Below, in pieces: positions 1-5,295 of a DNA stretch of 5,295 nt. Origin of the DNA: DATGHS01 sp035307785 (GTDB lineage: Bacteria; Planctomycetota; Planctomycetia; Gemmatales; Gemmataceae); contig DATGHS010000477.1 of NCBI GenBank assembly GCA_035307785.1, positions 1 to 5,295 on the forward strand, read 5' to 3'. A program made the translations under genes and the position numbers. Positions within the stretch are counted from its first letter, which is position 1; the number at the start of each line of letters is the position of its first letter. The notes below the pieces were generated by a model. The model worked only from the letters and a program-made list of their open reading frames with translations, was not told the origin of the DNA and ran no database searches.

Positions 1-362
1 CGCCGATTCATCAGACGTTTGAAGCGCCGGGATTCGTCGTCTGCACGTTCGCCCCGCGCATGCTCGACACGCATCCGGAAGCAATCAAAGTTCCGTACGC
101 CCACTCCAACGTGGAATCGGACGAAGTACTCTATTACGTCCGTGGGCACTTCGGCAGCCGCCGCGGCGTCGAGGAGTCGTCGTTCACGCTGCACCCGCGC
201 GGCATCCCGCACGGCCCGCACCCCGGCACCATCGTCGCCAGCCGGAATATGACTCGAACGGATGAACTTGCGGTCATGGTGGACACCTTCCGGCCGCTGT
301 TCGTAACAAAGCAGGCACTGGCGATGGATGATGCGAGCTATCCGATGAGTTGGCTGGAGTGA
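1..362 (+). CDS. hmgA: Homogentisate 1,2-dioxygenase, C-terminal part (5' end outside window)
   Basis: The reading frame is open from base 3 and gives the last 119 residues of a homogentisate 1,2-dioxygenase. This non-haem Fe(II) enzyme opens the ring of homogentisate to maleylacetoacetate in cytoplasmic tyrosine/phenylalanine breakdown. Visible family signatures are HQTFEAPGFVVC near the left edge, PYAHSNVESDEVLYYVRG (about bases 93-146), TLHPRGIPHGPHPG and the late TDELAVMVDTFRPL. By family knowledge the iron is held by two His and one Glu. The likely ligands here are the His of HSN (bases 102-104), the Glu of SDE (123-125) and the His of PHGP (210-212), so the metal site looks intact. The HSNVESDE form belongs to a bacterial branch that differs from the HxNxxSE form of the human enzyme. 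The frame ends at TGA (360-362) after YPMSWLE, a normal family end. The N-terminal two thirds lie outside the window. The family assignment is firm; substrate is inferred from family. Confidence 0.9.
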   Translation, partial: PIHQTFEAPGFVVCTFAPRMLDTHPEAIKVPYAHSNVESDEVLYYVRGHFGSRRGVEESSFTLHPRGIPHGPHPGTIVASRNMTRTDELAVMVDTFRPLFVTKQALAMDDASYPMSWLE

Positions 363-379
363 AATTATTAGGGTAGAAT
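350..379 (+). promoter_or_regulatory. Possible sigma-70-like promoter before the HEAT-like gene
   Basis: TTGGCT (350-355) and TAGAAT (374-379) are separated by 18 bp. They match the TTGACA/TATAAT consensus at 4 of 6 and 5 of 6 bases. The -35-like box lies inside the last codons of the dioxygenase and the -10-like box lies in the 62-bp gap, which is AT-richer than the genes around it. This would allow the HEAT-like and flavin reductase genes to be transcribed apart from the dioxygenase. Such matches arise by chance, so this is only a candidate. Confidence 0.3.
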
Positions 380-424
380 AGTGAAGACTTCTTTTGAATT
401 CTGCGTCTCGGGTCTTCCAACGTC

Positions 425-1876
425 ATGCCTCTCTACTTGCTATTAATGCTGCTCTCTAACGATGTTCGAGAGGAGTTCATCAAGCGCTCACATGATCCTT
501 ACCAGATTCTTTGCATTCGTTCACTCACCGATTCCTCTTCTCACAGGAAGGATGCTGCAGACGCCTTGGTTGCGCTTAATCCGCACAATGCTGTTGCGCC
601 GGTTCGCCTGGCAATGCATTTATCTCGAGATGCGCGCGAACGCGCTTTCTTGGCGCGCTTACTCTTGGAACTCGGCCATTCCGACAAGCGGGTGCTTGCC
701 GCGATGCAAGAGTTATTCGAATCGGACGAAACTGAAACCGAATGGTTGCGCTTGCGAAGGGAAATGGAGTTTCGCGGCCCCCTCGGTGAACGGGCGGCGC
801 CATTGACATCGGCTCTTGCCCGGCGCATCAAGCACTGTGATTCGACGAGAGGCGGAGAAGAAAGTTCATTTCTCATTGGGTCGGGAAAGGCCGATGGTCA
901 AGCGATCAGCGCGGTCGTCGCATTGCTGAAGCGATCGTGTGCTAACAATTCACAACGTGCTGAAACGAATTGCCTCTTGATCGTTTTAGCCTTGCAACTC
1001 ACGGGCCCGCAAGCCAAGGACGCGATACCGACTCTAGAAACAATGCTGAAGGATAAGAGCACCTTCTTGGCCGCTCACGCCGCCGCTGCGCTCACGGTAA
1101 TATCTCCCGGTCATCGTGGCGCGGCGGATTTCGTTAAGAACATTGCTGGAGGGAGTAGCGACAGCACGCGCTGGGCATTGGGGGCCGTGCTGGCCTACTC
1201 AAAAATGCATGAGGACCTGAGAATTGCGGGCGCTAAGAGTATCCTCGAAGACCCGGCCTCGAATGCGGACGATCTGTGGCTGGCATTCCAATGTTTGGCT
1301 GCAATTGGAACGCACGCAAAGTCGATTGCGCCGCTCGCGAAAAGGTATCTTCAACACAAGGACGCTATTGTTCAAATACACGCTGCAACTGCTTTGTGCG
1401 CAATGGACCAAGCGGAGGAAAAGGCGGGCGTGGCGGTTTTGCTTGCAGCACTCAAAGGTAACGACCCTACCCTCAGCCGGATAGCTGTGGACCGCTGCAA
1501 TCGACTGATCAAGCCACCGGTTGGCCTTTTGCCGGGATTACAAATGGCTTTGGTCCACTCGGACTATACCACAGTCGCCACTGCCGCCAGGACTATTCTC
1601 CGGGTCAAGCCAAACGATCCGGAAACAATGCAATCCGTAACAAAACTGCTCCGAGAAGGTGTGCCGAGACAGCCGAATGACATGTTTGACAGAACTGCGG
1701 CTGCGAAGGGCCAAGCCATCAATGTTATTGCCGAGTTCCCGATGCTATTTCCGCAGGTGCGCAACGATCTCATTTCTTTACTGCGAACCGCAGATAGCAT
1801 TTATTGGCCTAGTGTTGCTCGTGCTATTGCCGCAATTGACAGCGGTTCTCCAAAGAAAGACTCCATCGCTCCATGA
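425..1876 (+). CDS. HEAT-repeat-like alpha-helical protein, function unknown
   Basis: A 483-residue protein, rich in Ala and Leu, that reads as an alpha-solenoid. Helix-pair units resembling HEAT repeats are visible near residues 200-228 (AIPTLETMLKD...AAHAAAALTVI), 300-329 (SIAPLAKRYLQ...IHAATALCAM), 335-361, 368-396 and 446-472. Those from 300 to 396 are spaced about 33-35 residues apart. HEAT solenoids are usually protein-binding scaffolds, and I see no catalytic motif. The first residues (MPLYLLLMLLS) are hydrophobic but too short for a convincing signal peptide or anchor, and no Cys lipobox or twin-Arg is present. The ATG at 425 is the first after an in-frame TGA at 395. Its upstream GGG (410-412) is a poor ribosome site, so ATG 446 or 449, or a lost N-terminus, remain possible. 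The stop overlaps the next start as ATGA, implying translational coupling. Codon use looks less GC-rich than in the other genes here. The gene is real with fair confidence; its role is unknown. Confidence 0.75.
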   Translation: MPLYLLLMLLSNDVREEFIKRSHDPYQILCIRSLTDSSSHRKDAADALVALNPHNAVAPVRLAMHLSRDARERAFLARLLLELGHSDKRVLAAMQELFESDETETEWLRLRREMEFRGPLGERAAPLTSALARRIKHCDSTRGGEESSFLIGSGKADGQAISAVVALLKRSCANNSQRAETNCLLIVLALQLTGPQAKDAIPTLETMLKDKSTFLAAHAAAALTVISPGHRGAADFVKNIAGGSSDSTRWALGAVLAYSKMHEDLRIAGAKSILEDPASNADDLWLAFQCLAAIGTHAKSIAPLAKRYLQHKDAIVQIHAATALCAMDQAEEKAGVAVLLAALKGNDPTLSRIAVDRCNRLIKPPVGLLPGLQMALVHSDYTTVATAARTILRVKPNDPETMQSVTKLLREGVPRQPNDMFDRTAAAKGQAINVIAEFPMLFPQVRNDLISLLRTADSIYWPSVARAIAAIDSGSPKKDSIAP

Positions 1877-2478
1877 TCCTCGACATCTCCCAAGCCCCCA
1901 TCCTCGACGTCTACCACCTCCTCGTCGGCATCGTAACGCCACGGCCGATTGCGTGGGTGACATCCGTCAACGCCGCTGGTGTCGTGAACCTGGCACCGTT
2001 TAGCTTTTTCAATGCTTTCGGTGCCAATCCCCCGGTTGTTGTTTTCTCGCCCGTTTTGCGGCGCGATGGTTCGAAGAAGGACACACTTCGAAATGTTGAA
2101 GCCAATGGCGAATTCGTGCTCAACGCAGCGGTCGAATCGCTGGCGGAGCAGATCAATCTTTCGTCGAAAGAAGTTCCACCGGAGGAAAGCGAAATCAAAC
2201 TCACGGGGCTTCACACGCTGCCATCGCTGAAGGTCAAGCCGCCACGGCTGGCGGAGTCGCCCATCAACATGGAGTGCGTGGTTCGGCAAATCGTGCCCGT
2301 CGGCAATGGGCCAATCTCCGCGAACCTCGTCATCGGCGAAATCGTGATGATGCATATCGATGATTCGCTGCTCGATGCGAACGGCCGTATTGACCCTCGC
2401 AAGCTCCGCACCATCGCCCGGCTCGGCGGAGATTATTATTGCCGTACGAGCGATCTGTTTGAGATGAAGCGGCCGTAG
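1873..2478 (+). CDS. Flavin reductase-like (FMN-binding split-barrel) family protein
   Basis: A 201-residue protein, the usual length for the flavin reductase-like family (Pfam Flavin_Reduct, COG1853). Family features seen are TPRPIAWVTSVNAAGVVNLAPFSFFNAFG (residues 22-50, the flavin-phosphate region), PPVVVFSP (53-60), the D-T-x-R-N motif (70-74), GEFVLNAA (79-86), the NLVIGEIVMMHID strand (151-163) and the closing RLGGDYYCR (183-191). Members are cytoplasmic homodimers that bind FMN. Some supply reduced flavin to monooxygenases, others act on their own substrates, so the exact reaction cannot be read from sequence. The ATG start shares ATGA with the end of the upstream gene, so its translation is probably coupled. 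Lying two genes after homogentisate dioxygenase, it may serve aromatic-compound metabolism, which is inference. The stop TAG (2476-2478) forms the first bases of a hairpin repeat. The family call is firm, the substrate unknown. Confidence 0.9.
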   Translation: MILDISQAPILDVYHLLVGIVTPRPIAWVTSVNAAGVVNLAPFSFFNAFGANPPVVVFSPVLRRDGSKKDTLRNVEANGEFVLNAAVESLAEQINLSSKEVPPEESEIKLTGLHTLPSLKVKPPRLAESPINMECVVRQIVPVGNGPISANLVIGEIVMMHIDDSLLDANGRIDPRKLRTIARLGGDYYCRTSDLFEMKRP

Positions 2479-2503
2479 CGCGCTCCGCTTCGCGTCGCGG
2501 CTA
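2476..2503. repeat. Short imperfect hairpin repeat overlapping a stop codon
   Basis: TAGC (2476-2479) pairs with GCTA (2500-2503), GCG (2480-2482) with CGC (2496-2498), and CGC (2486-2488) with GCG (2492-2494) around a TTC loop, with small bulges. On the minus strand it reads TAGCCGCGACGCGAAGCGG and so shares the CGAAGCG core with the larger element at 3744-3800. There is no T-run after it. It could act as an mRNA 3'-end stabiliser or weak terminator for the flavin reductase transcript. Membership of a genome-wide planctomycete repeat family is from memory and not shown by this window. Confidence 0.5.
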
Positions 2504-2985
2504 ACCCACATTCATCAGCCCGCCAATCCCCCGCAATTTCAAGCTTGCCCGTCGGGTTAGAATGCTCTCGGAATGGAGAGAGCGACGGTTATTCCTTGCG
2601 TGTCGGTGAACGAAAATGAAACGGCTCACTGGAGGTGAGTCTGGTGAAATCTCCGTGAAGAACGCAACGGTCAGCATCAAATCACGGGTGCTGCCGAATC
2701 CAAGGATGGCAAACGGTTCCGGAGAGGTGAGCAAAAGGCGCAAGCACGGGAAGCAACAGAATATTCCCAAATTGCGAGCTTTTTCTGATCTTGCGGAGGG
2801 TTGGTGACCGATGAAAGTGGTGCTGGAAAGTAACGATCATGCTGGCTGGTTGTTCCCCCAAAACCCGAATGATTCGGGTGCAGCCGAGTCGGCCCGTCGT
2901 GAACAACCCGACGCCCACCTGGAAGTCCCCGCACGGAAGCCCCCCAGGCGGTTTCCCCGGCAATCATGGCCCAACCATGAGCAAG

Positions 2986-3053
2986 CCGGGCCGGGTGGCG
3001 TGTGCCGGAGAGACGCGCGGCCTCAACGAATGAGTGCCAGCCCTCCGGCCCGG
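2986..3053 (+). promoter_or_regulatory. GC-rich inverted repeat in the leader of the HTH-receiver gene
   Basis: CCGGGCCGG (2986-2994) and CCGGCCCGG (3045-3053) are exact reverse complements, 50 bases apart, with one further G-T pair inward. The right arm ends 18 bases before the GGAG of the downstream gene. In RNA this could make a stable stem near the ribosome site, or in DNA a spaced binding site. GC-rich sequence makes chance matches more likely, so function is unproven. Confidence 0.3.
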
Positions 3054-3071
3054 GCGAAGCGCGTACTATCT

Positions 3072-3075
3072 GGAG
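3072..3075 (+). promoter_or_regulatory. Ribosome binding site that fixes the HTH-receiver start
   Basis: GGAG in the context CTGGAGAG lies eight bases before ATG 3084. Together with the start of the helix-turn-helix fold right after this ATG, it favours 3084 over the in-frame upstream ATG at 2811. Confidence 0.6.
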
Positions 3076-3083
3076 AGCCCGCT

Positions 3084-3662
3084 ATGAAGAAGGTTTTCAC
3101 CACCGGTCAGGTAGCGAAGATCTGTAAGGTTGCGCCCCGAACGGTGTCGAAGTGGTTTGACTCGGGCCGGCTGAAAGGGTATCGCATCCCGGGCAGCCAG
3201 GACCGCCGTATCCCCCGCGAACAGCTCATCCGGTTCCTCAAGGAACACGGCATGCCGTTGGGTGAGCTGGAAGAAGAAGAGTGGCACAAAATCCTCGTCA
3301 TCGGCGCCGAGCGCTTGTTCATCGACCGGCTGCAAGAACTGCTGCCGGAAAACGAAGACTACAAGTACGAAATCGCCAATAGCGGTTTCGAAGCCGGCAT
3401 CATGGCCGAAAGCTTCCACCCAGACACCATCATCATCGATCTGTCGCTGGGCCGGAGCGAGGCGCTCCAGATCGCGTCGAACCTGCGGCGCAATCCGCAG
3501 TACGAAACGACGCTGATGGTTGCCCTGGCCGCCGAAGACGAAGCCGACCCGGATTCGCTCAAGAGCCAGCACCACTTCAGTGAAGCGTTCAAGAAGCCGT
3601 TTGACATTGCTCTCTTGGGCGAACGGATTCGTACGCTGGCCGCGCAGAAGCGCGAAGATTGA
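3084..3662 (+). CDS. MerR/excisionase-type helix-turn-helix protein with divergent receiver domain
   Basis: A 192-residue protein of two parts. Residues 3-55 (VFTTGQVAKICKVAPRTVSKWFDSGRLKGYRIPG..RRI) form a helix-turn-helix of the excisionase/MerR type (HTH_17-like), expected to bind DNA. Residues 68-186 fold like a response-regulator receiver: strand HKILVIG, strand DTIIIDLSLG with Asp119 at the phosphoacceptor place, LMVALAAE, and KKPFD with Lys171 at the conserved lysine. The acidic pair that normally binds Mg2+ after the first strand is replaced by Gly74-Ala75, and the switch Thr/Ser by Ala149. Phosphorylation may therefore be lost or unusual, though Asp and Lys remain. An acidic linker (ELEEEEW, 61-67) joins the domains. 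An N-terminal DNA-binding domain is the reverse of the common receiver-first order. I recall close relatives in planctomycetes with this start, but targets are unknown. No kinase gene lies beside it. It stands alone behind a long leader and ends before two hairpins. Confidence 0.88.
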   Translation: MKKVFTTGQVAKICKVAPRTVSKWFDSGRLKGYRIPGSQDRRIPREQLIRFLKEHGMPLGELEEEEWHKILVIGAERLFIDRLQELLPENEDYKYEIANSGFEAGIMAESFHPDTIIIDLSLGRSEALQIASNLRRNPQYETTLMVALAAEDEADPDSLKSQHHFSEAFKKPFDIALLGERIRTLAAQKRED

Positions 3663-3684
3663 ATTGCGGCCTAATCAATAACGT

Positions 3685-3731
3685 GAGCCCGCAACGCTGG
3701 CAAGGGATTCCCTTGCCTGCGCTGCGGGCTC
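3685..3731 (+). terminator. Long imperfect hairpin after the HTH-receiver gene
   Basis: GAGCCCGCA (3685-3693) pairs with TGCGGGCTC (3723-3731), CGC (3695-3697) with GCG (3719-3721), and GGCAAGGG (3699-3706) with CCCTTGCC (3710-3717) around an ATT loop. That is 20 base pairs with two single mismatches, starting 22 bases after the stop codon. The following TGTTCATT is only weakly T-rich, so this may be a terminator or a 3'-end stabilising stem. Confidence 0.65.
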
Positions 3732-3743
3732 TGTTCATTAGAA

Positions 3744-3800
3744 AGCACCAGCCCGAAGCGTAAGCGAGGGACGGCCTCGCTTACGCTTCGGGCTGGTGTT
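3744..3800. repeat. Perfect REP-like hairpin between convergent genes, probable bidirectional terminator
   Basis: The arms at 3746-3769 and 3775-3798 are exact reverse complements of 24 bases around a five-base GACGG loop. A G-T and an A-T pair extend the stem to 3744-3800. The arm begins CACCAGCCCGAAGCG and ends AGCGAGG. It lies between the stop of the plus-strand HTH gene (3662) and the stop of the minus-strand DUF1501 gene (3812), so it can form in both transcripts. Neither side carries a strong T-run. I recall very similar CCCGAAGCG...AGCGAGGG elements recurring in Pirellulaceae genomes, but this window alone cannot show that. No transposase gene is nearby. Confidence 0.75.
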
Positions 3801-3811
3801 GAATGCGGTCT

Positions 3812-5080
3812 CTACGCTCTTCCCAAAAGTTTCTCTATCGGCTTTCCTTTATCCGAGAAAGCCACGGTGCGGCCGATTGGCGTCTGGTTCAACTTGCCGG
3901 GGTTGATGCCGACCGCCGTCAACATTGTCGCAAACAAGTCACCTACCGAAACCGGTTCTTCCGGCTCCGGCTTGCCTTCCGGATCGGTCTTGCCGATCAC
4001 CTGGCCGCCGCGAATGCCGCCGCCGGCCAGCGCCACGCTGAAGCCGGTGGGCCAGTGGTCGCGGCCACCGGCGGCGTTGATGGCTGGAGTCCGTCCAAAC
4101 TCGCCCGCAACTAGAACCAGCGTTTTGTCGAGCAGTTTCCGCTCCCGCAAATCGCGAATAAGCGCACTATAGGCCGGGTCAAAGATTGCTAGTTGACCGC
4201 TCACTTGCTTGTGATTGTTCACATGCGTGTCCCAGCCGCTCAGCGTCACTTCCACGCAGCGCACGCCGACCTCGATCAACCGGCGCGCGGCCAGGCAGCC
4301 ACGGCCAAACGGCGTCTCACCGTAAGCTTTGCGAACCGAAGCCGATTCCTTCGAAACGTCGAAGGCCTTGAGTTGTTCCGAATTCATCATTTTCCGCGCG
4401 CCGGCCACGGTTTCACGGTGGAGCGTCGAGGCCACGCGCTTCTCACGGCCTTTGGCAAATGCCGATTCGACCACGTCGAGATTCTTGAGCCGCTGGTCAT
4501 CGCTGCCGGCGGGCAGAAACGACTTGCAATCCGGAATGGGACCGGCCGGATCGTCGATGCGGAAGGCGTTGTACTGGTCGCCCAAGAAGCCGCCGCGGAA
4601 GGGCCATGTCGGCGGAAGGATGCTTACGTGGCGGGGAATTTCAGTATTGCCCACCGGCAACTCGTGACAGCAGATCGCGCCAATGGATGGGTGAATCACC
4701 GTGGGATCGGGCCGGAAGCCGGTGGCCAGGTTGTAGCTGCCGCGTTCGTGATCGCCTTCCTTGCTTACCAGCGAGCGGATCAGGCTGATCGATTGCATCT
4801 CTTCCGCAGTGCGCTCAAGGCCCGGCGCGAGTTGAATTCCTTTCACGGTAGTGTTAATTGCGCCGGTGCCGCCTGCAATTGCCTTGCCAGGATGCGGATC
4901 GAACGTTTCCAACTGGCTCGGCCCGCCCTGAAGCCAAATTACGATAATCGACTGCGCCGTTTCGCGCTTGTCGGGCGCGGTTTCCGCAGCACGCGCGAGC
5001 ATATGGCCAAGGGGTGTCAGCCACGTCGCCCCAGCAAGGCCGCCGAGGCGAAGGAAATGGCGTCGGTTTAGTGGTTCCAT
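3812..5080 (-). CDS. DUF1501 family protein with Tat signal (alkaline phosphatase/sulfatase-like fold)
   Basis: A 422-residue DUF1501 protein, about the usual family length. The N-terminus NRRHFLRLGGLAGATWL (residues 5-21) is a twin-arginine signal followed by a hydrophobic stretch, so export across the cytoplasmic membrane in folded form is expected. Family motifs seen are WLQGGPSQLETFDP (49-62), the SLIRSLVSKEGDHERG region (99-114), SGWDTHVNNH (281-290), VLVAGEFGRTP (322-332) and GGRDHWP (338-344). The fold is related to the alkaline phosphatase/sulfatase superfamily, and the Asp/His residues of these motifs would sit where metal is held in those enzymes. No catalytic activity has been assigned to my knowledge. 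The ATG lies inside the end of the DUF1553 gene, overlapping it by 13 bp, with GGAA a few bases upstream as a modest ribosome site. Planctomycetes carry many such pairs; a role in extracytoplasmic polysaccharide use is a common inference. The gene ends 12 bp before the perfect hairpin. Confidence 0.92.
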   Translation of the reverse strand: MEPLNRRHFLRLGGLAGATWLTPLGHMLARAAETAPDKRETAQSIIVIWLQGGPSQLETFDPHPGKAIAGGTGAINTTVKGIQLAPGLERTAEEMQSISLIRSLVSKEGDHERGSYNLATGFRPDPTVIHPSIGAICCHELPVGNTEIPRHVSILPPTWPFRGGFLGDQYNAFRIDDPAGPIPDCKSFLPAGSDDQRLKNLDVVESAFAKGREKRVASTLHRETVAGARKMMNSEQLKAFDVSKESASVRKAYGETPFGRGCLAARRLIEVGVRCVEVTLSGWDTHVNNHKQVSGQLAIFDPAYSALIRDLRERKLLDKTLVLVAGEFGRTPAINAAGGRDHWPTGFSVALAGGGIRGGQVIGKTDPEGKPEPEEPVSVGDLFATMLTAVGINPGKLNQTPIGRTVAFSDKGKPIEKLLGRA

Positions 5081-5295
5081 GAGAATTCCGTCGAATTAAG
5101 GAGTGCCCAATATAATTCTTCGACGCGCTGGGCTCGATTGCCGGTCTTTTGGCGCAGGAGCGCTTCAAAATGCTTCGCTTCTTCCAGCGTCGGTCGCCGC
5201 GTTAGCACCGTGAGATACGCCGTTTCCACGGCTCTCGAGTCATTGGGCGTCATCCAGGCGATTCGCGTCGTCGCGTTCACCGGGCTGTCTTGAAT
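5068..5295 (-). CDS. DUF1553 (PSD1-type) protein, C-terminal 75 residues only
   Basis: The frame is open to the right edge, so only the C-terminus is present. Visible features are RIAWMTPNDSRAVETAYLTVLTRRPT, then an E-x-x-x-F helix, then the closing ELYWALLNSTEFSWNH. This is the typical end of planctomycete DUF1549/DUF1553 proteins, in which the complete protein usually carries an N-terminal cytochrome-c-like domain, DUF1549 and DUF1553, and is exported. The GTG at 5278-5280 is an internal Val codon, not a start, because the homologous frame continues upstream (IQDSP before it). The TAA stop (5068-5070) lies 13 bp inside the following DUF1501 gene, implying a shared transcript and coupled translation. 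Whether the upstream domains are intact cannot be judged. Confidence 0.85.
   Translation of the reverse strand: MQDSPVNATTRIAWMTPNDSRAVETAYLTVLTRRPTLEEAKHFEALLRQKTGNRAQRVEELYWALLNSTEFSWNH

Larger units (their letters stand above)
2504..3083 (+). other. 580-bp region without a convincing gene; structured leader of the HTH gene
   Basis: I see no convincing gene here. Local inverted repeats are GCTCTC/GAGAGC (2564-2583), CACTGGAG/CTCCGTG with one bulge (from about 2627 to 2656), ACCCGAA/TTCGGGT (2863-2879), GGAAGCC/GGC-ggt-TTCC (2935-2956), TCATGG/CCATGA (2964-2980) and CCGGGCCGG/CCGGCCCGG (2986-2994 with 3045-3053). The last is about 20 bp before the ribosome site of the HTH gene. An open frame joins ATG 2811, which has GGAGGG ten bases before it, in frame with the HTH gene, but the added 91 residues look like low-quality translation rich in Pro and Arg. 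A 63-codon frame at 2616-2807 has no recognisable features. The region may be a long 5' leader, a small RNA gene, or the remains of an inserted element. Confidence 0.4.

Noticed and set aside
1801..2511. 236-codon open frame on the minus strand opposite the flavin reductase
   Set aside because: It is antisense to a gene with clear family motifs, has an atypical composition rich in Arg, His and Asp, and no recognisable domain.
2558..2563. TAGAAT as a -10 promoter box
   Set aside because: No acceptable -35 box occurs 16-18 bp upstream, and it is over 500 bp from the next gene.
2616..2807. 63-codon frame in the intergenic region
   Set aside because: It has no clear ribosome site, no recognisable motif, and overlaps the stem at about 2627-2656. 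It looks like chance.
2811..2830. Possible group II intron domain V (GATGAAAGTGG)
   Set aside because: Only the GAAA-loop-like bases match. The flanking sequence does not pair and the catalytic AGC triad is absent.
2863..2879. ACCCGAA/TTCGGGT stem as an intrinsic terminator
   Set aside because: The stem is only seven bp with a three-base loop and there is no T-run on the plus strand. The four T bases on the minus strand have no gene before them.
2811..3083. N-terminal extension of the HTH-receiver protein from ATG 2811
   Set aside because: The HTH fold begins right after ATG 3084, which has GGAG at good spacing. The extra 91 residues are Pro/Arg-rich without domain features. The GGAGGG before 2811 keeps it as a minor possibility.
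4193..5071. 292-codon open frame on the plus strand opposite the DUF1501 gene
   Set aside because: It lies entirely antisense to a clear DUF1501 gene and its translation shows no family motif. It is explained by the codon bias of the GC-rich gene on the other strand.

Overview
The window looks like a piece of a Planctomycetota chromosome, probably of the Pirellula/Rhodopirellula kind. Three things point there. A DUF1553 gene runs directly into a Tat-exported DUF1501 gene, a pair greatly expanded in that phylum. A small MerR/excisionase-type helix-turn-helix protein is fused to a receiver-like domain, an architecture I associate with planctomycetes. Hairpin elements built on a CGAAGCG core lie between genes. 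Base composition is moderately GC-rich. The lineage is inferred from gene content, not from a marker gene.

Layout. Positions 1-362 (+) hold the C-terminal 119 residues of a homogentisate 1,2-dioxygenase (tyrosine/phenylalanine catabolism), with its iron-binding region intact. After a 62-bp gap with a possible promoter comes a 483-residue HEAT-repeat-like protein (425-1876, +). Its stop overlaps the start of a flavin-reductase-like FMN-binding protein (1873-2478, +) in an ATGA junction. The reductase stop codon lies inside a small hairpin repeat. About 580 bp without a convincing gene follow (2504-3083), with several short hairpins. They lead to the HTH plus receiver-like regulator (3084-3662, +). 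Between that gene and the converging DUF1501 gene stand two strong hairpins (3685-3731 and 3744-3800), the second with 24 perfectly paired bases per arm. The right end, on the minus strand, holds DUF1501 (3812-5080) and the last 75 residues of a DUF1553 protein (5068-5295), overlapping by 13 bp.

How the genes relate. The dioxygenase, HEAT-like protein and flavin reductase lie in one direction with short or overlapping junctions and could be co-transcribed. A tie between the reductase and aromatic-compound breakdown is plausible but inferred. The regulator stands alone behind a long leader. The DUF1553-DUF1501 pair is a separate, translationally coupled unit on the opposite strand. Nothing here clearly forms a new defence or mobile system. 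The points most worth following up are the divergent receiver domain, the structured leader in front of it, and the hairpin repeats.
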